The notes: generated from the letters alone by a model not told the origin. Counted from the first letter of the stretch, positions 16,721 to 25,696 are shown. The stretch: DNA of 44,281 nucleotides from JAKEHA01 sp964560355 (GCA_964560355.1 CAZLLI010000014.1:1-44281); one strand, 5' to 3'. A program made the numbers and translations.

Positions 16721-17566
16721 TCAGGGTTCGATAGATTCGAACGATTCGTAGGGAGGCTCCGTTTCGGGGCCTCCCTCTTTCATTTTGAAGAGCAAGAAGA
16801 TGAAGATGACGAGCGCCGCCACCACGATGCGCACGTCGGCGACGTAGAAGGGGAGCGCACTCGCTTCTGCTTCCGACTGGAACGCCAGCTGGGCGAACGC
16901 AACCGTGTTGAAGACCGCGTGCGACGCGATGGTGTAGGTGAGATTTCCCGTCACGTGGTAGATGTAGCCCAAGAAGATTCCGAACACGATGATCGAGATC
17001 AAGAGGTGCGCGTTCAAGTGCACCGCGCCGAACGTCGCTCCCGCCAGGATCACCGCCAGCAACGCGCCCATGTTGCGCGTGAACACTTGCTGCACGATGC
17101 CGCGAAAGATGATCTCCTCCGCGAGCGGTACCAAGAGGCACAACCCCGCGAACGTGATCGCGAACTGGATCGCGTTGGTCGGCTTCAGCTCGCGGATCGC
17201 CTCCGCGTAGTCGTCGGGGACGGGGCTGAAGCGCTGCGTCAGCACGTAGATTTGGTCGATCACCACCACCGCGGCGAAGGTCGCGACCACGATCAGGATC
17301 AGGCGGTGGACCCGCGGTCGCGCGATACGCAGCTGGCCGCGCAGACCGCGCGGGAAGCGCCGCAGCAGCAAGTACGAGGGCAAGAGGATGCCGACCACCG
17401 CCGAAAGCCCGATTCCCACCCGGTTGTGCCCCGTCAATAGGAGCAGCTGCTGGATGTACATGCTCGACAGCACGCAGCTCGCGCAGAAGAACAACAGGAA
17501 GTAGTTGTTCACCGCCGTGAAGACGTCGTGCGGCGTCGAGGTGTTGCTCTGGTCCTGATTCTCCAT
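16721..17566 (-). CDS. CPBP-family intramembrane metalloprotease
   Basis: 281 residues with about eight hydrophobic segments. The three conserved motifs of the CPBP (Abi/Rce1-type) family are present: AEEIIFRG (about residue 149), FGAVHLNAH (about 180) and SHAVFNTVA (about 214). The two glutamates and the histidines form the active site in the membrane. Bacterial members process or protect against small peptides, or have unknown substrates. The gene is convergent with the zinc ribbon gene (6 bases between stops). It is divergent from the HAD gene with only 53 bases between, which must hold both promoters. Its 3' end contains the zinc ribbon gene's terminator hairpin in antisense. Confidence 0.9.
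   Translation of the reverse strand: MENQDQSNTSTPHDVFTAVNNYFLLFFCASCVLSSMYIQQLLLLTGHNRVGIGLSAVVGILLPSYLLLRRFPRGLRGQLRIARPRVHRLILIVVATFAAVVVIDQIYVLTQRFSPVPDDYAEAIRELKPTNAIQFAITFAGLCLLVPLAEEIIFRGIVQQVFTRNMGALLAVILAGATFGAVHLNAHLLISIIVFGIFLGYIYHVTGNLTYTIASHAVFNTVAFAQLAFQSEAEASALPFYVADVRIVVAALVIFIFLLFKMKEGGPETEPPYESFESIEP
16751..16780 (+). terminator. Intrinsic terminator for the zinc ribbon gene
   Basis: Arms GGGAGGC (16751-16757) and GCCTCCC (16769-16775) enclose an 11-base loop and are followed by TCTTT. The structure lies wholly inside the 3' coding end of the convergent CPBP gene. Confidence 0.65.
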
Positions 17567-17619
17567 TAGTATTCCGGTGGTCGCAGCGGCGTCAACGCCA
17601 CCACGGAGCGAGAGTATAC

Positions 17620-18306
17620 ATGATCAAAGCCGTCATCTTCGATCTCGATAACACCCTCACCGATTTCATGCGCATGAAGGAAAACGCCGTCGACGCCGCC
17701 GTCGACGCCATGGTGGACGCGGGTCTGCGCTTCCCGCCCGCCGACATCAAGAAGAAGATCTACGCCATTTACGAGAAAGAGGGCATCGAGTTCCAAAACG
17801 TATTCGACCACGCGCTCGCCGACATGCTCGGCGAAATCGACTTCAAGATCCAGGCCGCCGGCATCGTCGGCTACCGTCGCGCGAAGGAGGCGTCCCTCGT
17901 CCTCTACCCCCACGTCAAAGTGACCCTCATCGAGCTCATGAAGCGCGGCATCAAGCTCGGCGTCGTCTCCGACGCGCCGCGCAAGGAAGCGTGGCTGCGC
18001 CTCTGCTACCTTCAACTCCACCACATGTTCGACTTCGTCACCACCTTCGACGACACCGGCGTGCGCAAACCCAGCCCCAAACCGTTCCAGCGCGCGCTCG
18101 ACTACTTCCAACTCCAGCCGCGCGAAGCCATCATGGTCGGCGACTGGCCCGAGCGCGACGTCAAAGGCGCCGGCCAACTCGGCATGGTCACCGTTTTCGC
18201 CCGCTACGGCGACACCAAAGGCGCCCGCGACAGCGGCGCCAACCACGACATCGACGACATCTTCGATCTGGTCGACATCGTGGATCGGTTGAATGCGGGG
18301 AAGTAG
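17620..18306 (+). CDS. HAD-superfamily phosphatase, subfamily IA
   Basis: 228 residues with all four HAD motifs. Motif I is FDLDNTLTDF (nucleophile Asp near residue 8). A helical cap follows (about 17-80). Motif II is VVSDAPRKEAW (about 107), motif III is the Lys in RKPSPKPF (about 148), and motif IV is VGDWPERDVKGA (about 170). It should hydrolyse a small phosphorylated metabolite in the cytoplasm; the substrate cannot be assigned. ATG 17620 is fixed by motif I beginning at once (MIKAVIFDLDNT) and by GGAG 11 bases upstream. Its stop codon directly abuts the ATG of a secreted island-family paralogue. It therefore probably heads a transcript running through that gene, its neighbour and the NAD(P)HX repair gene. 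Confidence 0.9.
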   Translation: MIKAVIFDLDNTLTDFMRMKENAVDAAVDAMVDAGLRFPPADIKKKIYAIYEKEGIEFQNVFDHALADMLGEIDFKIQAAGIVGYRRAKEASLVLYPHVKVTLIELMKRGIKLGVVSDAPRKEAWLRLCYLQLHHMFDFVTTFDDTGVRKPSPKPFQRALDYFQLQPREAIMVGDWPERDVKGAGQLGMVTVFARYGDTKGARDSGANHDIDDIFDLVDIVDRLNAGK

Positions 18307-18849
18307 ATGTGGCCGATCGTTGTCGCTCTGCTCCTTCTTCCTGGCGCCAGCACTGAGAACGAGCGTTCGCGACAGCGCCAAGTGGTGTGGGATGAGGCCT
18401 TCGGACTAGCGCCAATTCCTGTCGGGGAATATGACCCGTTGCGGGACTCCGAGTTCGTGGTGCGCGGGAGGGTCGTCCGTGTAGAGACGAAGGAAATCCT
18501 GATGTCGGAATGGGAAATGGCCGACGTGGGAATGGAAGAATCCACAATGATGGTGACGTACGTCCGCGTCGCTGTCTCGTCGGTCCTGCGCGGGAAGTTC
18601 GCTGAAAAAGAGGTCGTCTTCGGCGCAAACGGGGGCATTTCACCGTGCTTCGTCGTGAAGGATGAATACCTCCTGTGCGCGAAGTGGCGGCCCGTGGGCG
18701 AGAGCGGCGTCTATGTGATCGGACCGTACCTCGGGATGTATCATCGGACCGGCAACACGTGGACGCGGGTGTGCACAGACAGCGCCGGACGCGAAACGGA
18801 AGCACTCACGGACGAGCAGCTTCGTTCTCGCATGCACGCGGTGAAATGA
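18307..18849 (+). CDS. Secreted single-domain protein of the island family, copy 3
   Basis: 180 residues. It has a short signal peptide (MWPIVVALLLLPGAS) and only domain A of the family: YDPLRDSEFVVRGRV, VRVAVSSVLRG, VKDEYLLCAKW and YLGMYHRTGNTWTRV. It ends in EALTDEQLRSRMHAVK, the point at which the two-domain copies pass into their linker (compare SDAELRTRV in copy 1). It is therefore either a natural one-domain member or a copy that lost domain B. The ATG follows the HAD stop with no gap, and the stop overlaps the next start as ATGA. GC content is lower than in the flanking HAD and NnrD genes. Function unknown. Confidence 0.75.
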   Translation: MWPIVVALLLLPGASTENERSRQRQVVWDEAFGLAPIPVGEYDPLRDSEFVVRGRVVRVETKEILMSEWEMADVGMEESTMMVTYVRVAVSSVLRGKFAEKEVVFGANGGISPCFVVKDEYLLCAKWRPVGESGVYVIGPYLGMYHRTGNTWTRVCTDSAGRETEALTDEQLRSRMHAVK

Positions 18850-19784
18850 TGGCTACCTCGGCACGGCGCGATGGAATGGCTTGGAGCTTTCTCCCGGCGA
18901 TCGCTGCTGTCGTGGTTGGTATTGCAATCGGTGTGTCAGACGCCAGTCAAGTCGAAGGAATCTATCCGGAAGATCCACTCCAGGTCAGCGACATCATCGT
19001 CCGCGGAGTAATCGAAGACATAACGCCAATTCAGTTCGATATCTCCAGCGGGGATTTTGGTACGGAACCTTCATTCATAAGGGGCTCTGAAATTCGAGTG
19101 AGAGTGCATGCGGTCCTGCGGGGGACGTGGCATGAGTCAAGGATTTCCATGGTCGTTCTTAACGACGACCGTAGTCTGCTGAAAGGGCGCGAGTACATAC
19201 TCTGCGGCTCGTGGGCGAAGTACGCACGCACGTTCGTCACCGGAACACACATTGGGATATATGCAAACGGCGGGCGTGGTCGGTGGATCAAACGCCCTTC
19301 ACCATGGGGAATGGCGACGGAGCCGGACACGTTGTCAACGACTGAGGTGCGCGCGCGCCTCGAAAGAGGCTCGCTACGCTACGTCACGAGAGAGTCGGAA
19401 GTGATCTTGACCGGCACCATTATTTCGGAACGCGATTCCGCGTACGCATACAATGGTCAGAACGGAAGGACGAAATATTACTTGCTACAAGTCGACGCGG
19501 TGCTGAAGGGCCGTGTCAAAGCTCGCTATGTCACGGTGGCCATTCCACAATTGCGTGAGTACGTACCGGTCCCGATTCGACCCACACCGCCGGTTAGGCG
19601 CGGTGAGGAGTGGCTGTTGTTCCTGAAGAGGGAAGATTGGGGAGCGTATCCTTTCGCTGGCAGAAATAGCATGTTGCTCATCGATGGCGACGACCTGCTC
19701 TACAATTCCGAAGTTCGTTGTCCTCGAACGCGCGACGAAGCGATTGCTTACATCCGATACCAAGTTCGTTGCGAGAGGCACTAG
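18846..19784 (+). CDS. Secreted two-domain protein of the island family, copy 4
   Basis: 312 residues. After an N-terminal signal (AWSFLPAIAAVVVGIAIGVSDAS) comes domain A (EDPLQVSDIIVRGVI, RVRVHAVLRGTW, LKGREYILCGSW, GTHIGIYANG). Domain B follows (SEVILTGTI, LLQVDAVLKGRV, VRRGEEWLLFLKREDWGAYPFAGRNS). The spacing between motifs matches copies 1 and 2, so all are full homologues. ATG 18846 overlaps the stop of copy 3; an adjacent ATG at 18849 and ATG 18876 are alternatives. It ends 7 bases before the NAD(P)HX repair gene, suggesting insertion into an existing HAD-NnrD transcript. One sampled line (19021) counts 27 G+C in 60. No metalloprotease accompanies this second pair. Confidence 0.8.
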   Translation: MMATSARRDGMAWSFLPAIAAVVVGIAIGVSDASQVEGIYPEDPLQVSDIIVRGVIEDITPIQFDISSGDFGTEPSFIRGSEIRVRVHAVLRGTWHESRISMVVLNDDRSLLKGREYILCGSWAKYARTFVTGTHIGIYANGGRGRWIKRPSPWGMATEPDTLSTTEVRARLERGSLRYVTRESEVILTGTIISERDSAYAYNGQNGRTKYYLLQVDAVLKGRVKARYVTVAIPQLREYVPVPIRPTPPVRRGEEWLLFLKREDWGAYPFAGRNSMLLIDGDDLLYNSEVRCPRTRDEAIAYIRYQVRCERH

Positions 19785-19791
19785 CCTAACC

Positions 19792-21345
19792 ATGCACGTT
19801 CTCACCTCCTCCCAGATGCAGCAGGTCGACGCAGAGACGATTGCGCGCGTGGTGCCGGGCATTGAACTAATGGAGCGGGCGGGGCGTGGGGTGGCGAAGA
19901 TGATTGCGGCGCGGGCGGAGCGGGGGAAGGCGGTCATCTTCGTGGGACCGGGGAATAATGGCGGCGATGGGTTGGTGGTGGCGCGGTTGTTGGCGGCGGC
20001 GGGGTGGGAGTGTTCGATTCATCTCTTGAAGACGACGGACCTCACGGCTGACACGGCGAAGAATTATCAGCGGATCGACAAGAAGAACGTCCACGAGTTC
20101 GACGCGACGCGGCCGGATTGGACGAAGCGCGCGCAGGAAGACTTGGCGGAGGCGACGGTGATCGTCGACGCGATCTTCGGGACGGGGTTCCAAGGCGCGC
20201 CTCGCGGTCGTGCGGCGGAGATGATCGGGTTGATCAACGACGCGTCGGCGCTTCGGAAGACGCCGGTGTTCGCGATCGACATTCCGTCGGGCGTCGACGG
20301 GACGACGGCGGAGGTGGCGGGCGAAGCGGTGCGCGCGTACACGACGATCACGATCGGCGCGCCGAAGACGGGCTTGGTCTTCTATCCGGGCAAGGAATAC
20401 GTGGGCGCGCTCTCGGTGCTGGACATCGGATTCCCGAGCGAGATCGTCGAGAAGCACGCGAACACGTGGTTCTATCTGGACGCGGACGGCGCGGCGGAGA
20501 AGTTACCGAAGCGCGCGCCGAACATCCACAAGTACGACGCGGGAACGTTGCTCTTGATCGCCGGGAGCGACGCGTATCGGGGCGCGGCGTTGCTCGCGGG
20601 AGAATCGGCGCTGCGCGGCGGGTGCGGGATGGTGTACCTGGCGGTCCCGGAGAGCATTCGCGCGGAAGTATCGGTGGCGCTCCGCGAAGCGGTGACGGTG
20701 GCGCTGCCGCAAACGTCGCAGGGAACGATCGCGAAGGGCGCCGCGGCTGCGCTCCGCGAGTACGTGGCGAAAGCGAACGCGATTGCGATCGGGCCGGGGT
20801 TGGGTCGTAACGACGAGACGGACGAATTCGTGCGCGACTTCGTGCTGCACACGACGAAGCCGTGCGTGGTCGACGCCGACGGACTGACGGCGTTCGTCGA
20901 TCACACCGACGATCTCGCGGACCGAAAGCGCGTCATCACACCGCACGACGGCGAATTGAAACGCCTGGTGGGCGAATCGCGCGCGGCGAGCCCGGTCGAG
21001 CGCCTGGAAGAAACGGCGGGCCTCGCGCAACGCCTCCAGGTCGCCCTGGTCCGCAAGGGCGCGCCGACCCTGGTCGCCCTGCCGGATGGAAGAATATGGG
21101 TCAACTCCTCCGGCTCTTCGGCGCTGGCGACGGGCGGGACGGGCGACGTGCTGACCGGCCTGGTCGGGAGCCTGCTCGCCCAAGGGGCGGAACCCGCGGA
21201 CGCGGCGTGCGTTGCGTGCTTCCTCCACGGCCGGGCAGGAGAGCTGGCGGCGCTGGAGAAGGGCGTGCGCGGCGTCATCGCCGGCGACCTCATCCCCCAA
21301 TTGGGTCCGGCCATGCGCGCCCTCGAAACCCGCGCCGGCGGGTAG
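19792..21345 (+). CDS. nnrDE: Bifunctional NAD(P)HX epimerase/dehydratase
   Basis: 517 residues, the usual length for the fused enzyme. The N-terminal half (about 1-220) is NAD(P)HX epimerase: GPGNNGGDGLVVARLL at about 44, IVDAIFGTGF and IDIPSGVDGTT. The C-terminal half is ADP/ATP-dependent NAD(P)HX dehydratase: HKYDAGTLLLIAGS, GPGLGRNDE, VVDADGLTAF, VITPHDGE, and the nucleotide/catalytic loop ALATGGTGDVLTGL near residue 448. Together they repair hydrated NADH and NADPH in the cytoplasm. ATG 19792 starts the conserved MHVLTSSQMQQVDA. A longer in-frame frame extends back into the neighbouring gene and was rejected. GC content is high again, in contrast with the gene just upstream. A separate promoter for glutamine synthetase follows. 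Confidence 0.95.
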   Translation: MHVLTSSQMQQVDAETIARVVPGIELMERAGRGVAKMIAARAERGKAVIFVGPGNNGGDGLVVARLLAAAGWECSIHLLKTTDLTADTAKNYQRIDKKNVHEFDATRPDWTKRAQEDLAEATVIVDAIFGTGFQGAPRGRAAEMIGLINDASALRKTPVFAIDIPSGVDGTTAEVAGEAVRAYTTITIGAPKTGLVFYPGKEYVGALSVLDIGFPSEIVEKHANTWFYLDADGAAEKLPKRAPNIHKYDAGTLLLIAGSDAYRGAALLAGESALRGGCGMVYLAVPESIRAEVSVALREAVTVALPQTSQGTIAKGAAAALREYVAKANAIAIGPGLGRNDETDEFVRDFVLHTTKPCVVDADGLTAFVDHTDDLADRKRVITPHDGELKRLVGESRAASPVERLEETAGLAQRLQVALVRKGAPTLVALPDGRIWVNSSGSSALATGGTGDVLTGLVGSLLAQGAEPADAACVACFLHGRAGELAALEKGVRGVIAGDLIPQLGPAMRALETRAGG

Positions 21346-21390
21346 CGCGGCGTCGTCCACACCTTTTCTCGGACGCCTTCCGGTTCGCGG

Positions 21391-21418
21391 TTGACACTCC
21401 CCGCGCGTCGGCTTAAAT
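21391..21418 (+). promoter_or_regulatory. glnA promoter
   Basis: TTGACA (21391-21396), a 16-base spacer, TTAAAT (21413-21418). This is a good vegetative promoter giving a leader of about 90 bases. It shares TTGACACTC and TTAAATG with the promoter at 41911. No sigma-54 (GG-N10-GC) element was recognised. Confidence 0.6.
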
Positions 21419-21516
21419 GTTCCTCTTTCAATTGACGGCTCCGCCCGGCAATCGACGGTTTCGCCAGTGGGCATTCCGTCGACCCCGCGCAAATCCACGT
21501 CCAGGAGGGTGGTGTG

Positions 21517-22938
21517 ATGGAGAAGCGATCTCCTACCGAAGTTCTCAAGTTCGCCAAAGACAAAGGTGCGAAGGTTCTCGACCTGAAATTCGTCGATCTT
21601 CCCGGCACGTGGCAGCACTTCAGTCTGCCCATCGGTGCGCTCGAAGAAAAGTCGTTCGAAGACGGATTCGGTTTCGACGGCTCCAGCATTCGCGGCTGGA
21701 AGCACATCAACGAGAGCGACATGCTCGTCGTTCCGGATCCGAGCACGGCCTTCATCGATCCGTTTACCAAGGAGACGACGCTCTCGCTCATCTGCAACAT
21801 CTTCGACCCCATCACCAAGGAGCGTTACTCGCGCGACCCGCGCGGTATCGCGAACAAGGCCGAGGCGTACGTGAAGAGCACGGGCCTCGCGACGGACATT
21901 TACTTCGGCCCCGAAGCCGAGTTCTTCATCTTCGACGGTGTTCGCTACGACGTGCAGCCGCAGCAGTCGTTCTTCTACGTCGACTCGTCGGAGGGCGCGT
22001 GGAACACCGGCCGCGACGAGCAGCCGAACCTCGGCTACAAGCTCCGTTATAAGGAGGGCTACTTCCCGGTTCCGCCCGCGGACTCGCTCCAGGACATCCG
22101 CTCCGAGATGATGCTCGAGATCATGAAGCTCGGCATTGAAGTCGAAGCGCAGCACCACGAGGTCGCGACCGCGGGGCAGTCGGAAATCGACATGAAGTTC
22201 AACACGCTGGTGGTCATGGCCGATCACCTGATGGCGTACAAGTACATCATTCGTAACGTCGCCCATCGCCACGGCAAGACGGTCACCTTCATGCCGAAGC
22301 CGCTCTACGGCGACAACGGGTCGGGCATGCACTGCCACCAGAGTTTGTGGAAGGACAAGACGCCGCTCTTCGCCGGCAACAAGTACGCGGGCTTGAGCGA
22401 CATGGCGCTGCATTACATCGGCGGATTGTTGAAGCACGCGCCGGCGTTGTGCGCGATCACCAACCCGACCACCAACTCGTACAAGCGACTCGTCCCCGGC
22501 TACGAAGCTCCCGTGAACCTCGCGTACTCGCAGCGCAACCGCAGTGCTTCGGTCCGCATCCCGATGTACTCGCAGTCGCCCAAGGCGAAGCGCGTCGAGT
22601 TCCGCTGCCCGGATCCGTTGTGCAACCCGTACATCGGCTTCGCCGCGATGGTGATGGCGGGCTTGGACGGCATCCAGAATCGCATCAACCCGGGCGAGCC
22701 GCTCGACAAGAACATCTACGACCTCCCGCCCGAAGAGGCGAAGAGGGTCCCGCAGGCGCCGGGCTCGCTCAGCCAAGCGCTCGACGCGTTGGAGAAGGAC
22801 CACGACTTCATGTTGAAGGGCGACGTCTTCACCAAGGACGTCATCGAGACGTGGATCGAGTACAAGCGGGAAAAGGAAGTGGGGCCGATGTCGCTCCGTC
22901 CGCACCCGTACGAGTACTTCCTGTACTACGACGCCTAA
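21517..22938 (+). CDS. glnA: Glutamine synthetase, type I
   Basis: 473 residues. It makes glutamine from glutamate, ammonia and ATP as a cytoplasmic dodecamer. Signatures are GFGFDGSSIRGW, the ligand motif GPEAEFFIFD, the metal/ATP segment GQSEIDMKF, GMHCHQSLWKD, ITNPTTNSYKRLVPGYEAP and RCPDP. Tyr401 in DKNIYDLPPEE is the adenylylation site of the GSI-beta class, which fits the glnE gene nearby. ATG 21517 has AGGAGGG seven bases upstream; a GTG three bases earlier is less likely. Transcription should start from the promoter at 21391 and stop at the hairpin after 22969. Activity is expected to be controlled by the GlnD-PII-GlnE cascade encoded next door. Confidence 0.97.
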   Translation: MEKRSPTEVLKFAKDKGAKVLDLKFVDLPGTWQHFSLPIGALEEKSFEDGFGFDGSSIRGWKHINESDMLVVPDPSTAFIDPFTKETTLSLICNIFDPITKERYSRDPRGIANKAEAYVKSTGLATDIYFGPEAEFFIFDGVRYDVQPQQSFFYVDSSEGAWNTGRDEQPNLGYKLRYKEGYFPVPPADSLQDIRSEMMLEIMKLGIEVEAQHHEVATAGQSEIDMKFNTLVVMADHLMAYKYIIRNVAHRHGKTVTFMPKPLYGDNGSGMHCHQSLWKDKTPLFAGNKYAGLSDMALHYIGGLLKHAPALCAITNPTTNSYKRLVPGYEAPVNLAYSQRNRSASVRIPMYSQSPKAKRVEFRCPDPLCNPYIGFAAMVMAGLDGIQNRINPGEPLDKNIYDLPPEEAKRVPQAPGSLSQALDALEKDHDFMLKGDVFTKDVIETWIEYKREKEVGPMSLRPHPYEYFLYYDA

Positions 22939-22968
22939 GCTGGTTGCCTCTGGTGGGGGCGACTGAAG

Positions 22969-23007
22969 AAGGCCCGGTTTGCGCGAGCGAGCCGGGCCTT
23001 CGGTTTT
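22969..23007 (+). terminator. glnA terminator
   Basis: Nine-base arms AAGGCCCGG (22969-22977) and CCGGGCCTT (22992-23000) with a 14-base loop, followed by CGGTTTT. It separates glnA from glnD. Confidence 0.85.
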
Positions 23008-23021
23008 GCGCGCTTCTGGCT

Positions 23022-23027
23022 TAGAAT
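23022..23027 (+). promoter_or_regulatory. -10 hexamer directly before glnD
   Basis: TAGAAT lies 6 bases before the GTG start at 23034, after the glnA terminator. No Shine-Dalgarno is present, so the glnD message may be leaderless. No clear -35 was found at 16-18 bases. Confidence 0.45.
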
Positions 23028-23033
23028 GACGAC

Positions 23034-25694
23034 GTGAGCACGCGCCCCAAGACTCGACGTTCGTCGCGCACGCGCGCCGGTTCCGCGAGCGCGCTGCCGT
23101 CGCCGGCGTCGCCGCACGCGGCAGCGTCGCGCGAGCAGTTCGTCGCCGAGACCAAGGCCTACCTGGCGATTCTCATCAAGCCGGTCCTCGAGATGCGCAC
23201 GCCCAAGACGGGCGGGCGCGAATTCGTCGCGAGCTACACGCGCATGGTCGACACCATCGTCGGTCTTTTGTTCCAGCGCGCGGCGGAAGACAACGGGCGC
23301 CGCGCCGACGAGGTCGATATCGCGGTGATCGCGATGGGTGGCTACGGGCGCGCCGAGCTGGCACCGCACTCCGACGTCGACATTCTGATCGCGTGCGGCA
23401 AGAAGACCAAGCTGGTGGAAGCGATCGCGGGTTCGTTCATCCGCTTGATGTGGGACTGCGGCTTCGAGCTGGGGCACGCGGTGGAGTCGCTGGTGGAGGC
23501 GGACGCGGCGCTCACGCGCGACATGGACACCAAGACGGCGTTGATCGAGAGCCGCTGGGTGTGCGGGTCGAAGCGCGTCGCGCGCGCGCTGGAGAAGAAG
23601 ATCGGGCGCATTCGTCGCAGCGACCGCGAGGAATACCTGCGCCGCAAGATCGACGACGCACTCGCACGCCGCGAGAAGTTCGGCAACAGCTTCCAGCTCA
23701 TCGAACCCAACATCAAATTGAGCCCGGGTGGTCTGCGCGATTATCAAACGCTGGTGTGGTTGGGATTGGTGGGGCGTGCGCCGCACGGGTTGCAGGCGCT
23801 GCGCAAGAAGGGACTCCTCTTGCGCGGCGAGCGCCGCGAGCTGGACGACGCCTACGACTTTCTGCTGCGCGCGCGCGTCGAGATGCACGTCGGCACGCGT
23901 TCGAAGCAGGACCAGCTCACGGTCGCCGTGCAGCAGGACGTGGCGAAGATGCTGGGCTTTACGCCGCGCGGCGACCACCTGGCGGTCGAGTTCTTCATGC
24001 GCGAGTACTATCGACACACGCGCACTGTCGCGCGCATCACCGAGGACTGCATCGGCGCGCTCGGTCACGGCGCCGACTTGGGCGTCCTCTTGGGACAGAG
24101 CCGCTTGAAGCGCGACGCGTCGAAACTCGACATGCCGCTGCGCCTCCCGACGCTTCGCAAGCACCCGCTCGCGATCTTCGAGAAGCAGAAGGCGAGCGGG
24201 CAAAAGTTGTCGCGCGCGCTGCGCCGCCGCTTGGAACAAGTGGTCGAAGAAGAATTGGGCGCGGCGTCGATCGTGGAGAAAATGCGGCGCGCGTTTCCGC
24301 CGCTCCTTGACGACGACCGCAACGTCGACCTGGTAGTGCGCTCGCTCCATGAGACGCGCTTCCTCATGAAGATCATCCCCGAGTACGACCAGCTCACGTG
24401 CTTGAAGCGCTACGACCTCTATCACCACTTCACCGTCGACGAGCACAGCTTCAAGGTGCTGGAGAACTTGGTTGCGCTCGGTCGCCCCGACGCACCCGCG
24501 GACGATCCGTTGGTTCGCTTGTATTCGGAGCTGCCGGAGAAGCGCGTCCTGTTCCTCTCCGCGCTCCTCCACGACGTCGGCAAGATCGAAGGGCGCGGTC
24601 ACGCCAAGAAGGGCGCGGTGCTGTCGCGCACCATCTTGAAGCGCATGGCGGTGCCGCAGCACGAAATCGACATCGTGAGCGACCTGATCGAGAACCACCT
24701 CTTGATGTCGCACTTCAGCCAGCGCCGCGACCCCACGGACGTCGGCACGCTGACCGCGTTCTGCGACCGCGTCGGCAACCGCACGCGCTTGAAGAACCTG
24801 TGCCTGCTCACGTACGCCGACTACCGCGCGACCTCGCCGCTGGTGTGGAACGAGTGGAAGCGAACATTACTGTGGGAATTGTATGTGCGCGCGTACGACT
24901 TCATGGCGCGGCGCGAGAAGCAGCCCGAGGACGTATACCGCCAGCACAAGGAGCATTTGCTCGCCGCGTTCCCCGATGGCGACGCGCGCAGGCGTGCACT
25001 CGCGCACCTCGACCTCTTGCCGGGCGGCTATCTGCTCACGATGACGCCCGAGATGGTGCGCGACCACATGCTCATGATCGCAGGCCTGGACGACCAGCCG
25101 GCCGTGATGAGCCATCGCTTCATCCGCGGCGCGAACGAGTTCACGTTCTGCACCCAGGACAAACCGTACCGACTCTCCGAATTGTGCGGCGTGCTCGCCA
25201 TTAGCGACTTCACCATTCTGAACGCATTCGCGTTCACGCGTCGCGATGGCAAGGTGATCGACGTGTTCGTGGTGGAGCCTGTCGATCGCGGGGAGGCACT
25301 CTCAATCAGCGAAAGATTGCTGGGTATCGATCGCGTTCGCGCCAACCTGCTCGACGTGGTTCGCGGCAGGCTCGACCTCGAGGCCGCGACCAAGAAGCAC
25401 GCGCACCGCTGGCGCCGCGTGTCGAAGGGCGGCATCCCGGTGGCGACGCAGATTACCTTCGAGAACGACGTCTCCAACGACTTCACCATCATCGACGTGT
25501 TCGCGCACGACCGCCCCGGCCTGCTCTACACGATTACGCGCACGCTGTCGCGCCTCGGCCTCGCCATCGCGCGCGCGAAAATCTCGACCGAAGGCGCGCG
25601 CGCCATCGACTCGTTCTACGTCGGCAAACTGACGTCGCCGGAGAAGCTGAAGGAATTGCGGGAGGCGCTGGAGAGCGCGGTCGAAGCGAAGTAG
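23034..25694 (+). CDS. glnD: PII uridylyltransferase / uridylyl-removing enzyme
   Basis: 886 residues, normal for the family. It adds or removes UMP on PII according to glutamine level. The nucleotidyltransferase motif is MGGYGRAELAPHSDVDIL (about 101-118, with the metal-binding Asp pair). The HD hydrolase site is LLHDVGKIEGRGH (His513, Asp514). Two C-terminal ACT domains (about 690-760 and 815-886, the second with DVFAHDRPGLLYTITRTL) sense glutamine. The GTG at 23034 is the first start after the glnA terminator; a TAGAAT hexamer 6 bases upstream and absence of a ribosome site suggest a leaderless message. The first 30 residues are a Ser/Ala/Arg-rich extension. The stop is 2 bases from that of convergent glnE. 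Confidence 0.96.
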   Translation: MSTRPKTRRSSRTRAGSASALPSPASPHAAASREQFVAETKAYLAILIKPVLEMRTPKTGGREFVASYTRMVDTIVGLLFQRAAEDNGRRADEVDIAVIAMGGYGRAELAPHSDVDILIACGKKTKLVEAIAGSFIRLMWDCGFELGHAVESLVEADAALTRDMDTKTALIESRWVCGSKRVARALEKKIGRIRRSDREEYLRRKIDDALARREKFGNSFQLIEPNIKLSPGGLRDYQTLVWLGLVGRAPHGLQALRKKGLLLRGERRELDDAYDFLLRARVEMHVGTRSKQDQLTVAVQQDVAKMLGFTPRGDHLAVEFFMREYYRHTRTVARITEDCIGALGHGADLGVLLGQSRLKRDASKLDMPLRLPTLRKHPLAIFEKQKASGQKLSRALRRRLEQVVEEELGAASIVEKMRRAFPPLLDDDRNVDLVVRSLHETRFLMKIIPEYDQLTCLKRYDLYHHFTVDEHSFKVLENLVALGRPDAPADDPLVRLYSELPEKRVLFLSALLHDVGKIEGRGHAKKGAVLSRTILKRMAVPQHEIDIVSDLIENHLLMSHFSQRRDPTDVGTLTAFCDRVGNRTRLKNLCLLTYADYRATSPLVWNEWKRTLLWELYVRAYDFMARREKQPEDVYRQHKEHLLAAFPDGDARRRALAHLDLLPGGYLLTMTPEMVRDHMLMIAGLDDQPAVMSHRFIRGANEFTFCTQDKPYRLSELCGVLAISDFTILNAFAFTRRDGKVIDVFVVEPVDRGEALSISERLLGIDRVRANLLDVVRGRLDLEAATKKHAHRWRRVSKGGIPVATQITFENDVSNDFTIIDVFAHDRPGLLYTITRTLSRLGLAIARAKISTEGARAIDSFYVGKLTSPEKLKELREALESAVEAK

Positions 25695-25696
25695 CG

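Noticed and set aside
18307..19784. Copies 3 and 4 as one frameshifted gene
   Set aside because: Copy 4 has its own signal peptide and its own domain A, so joining the frames would give three domains and an internal export signal. The ATGA overlap is normal coupling.
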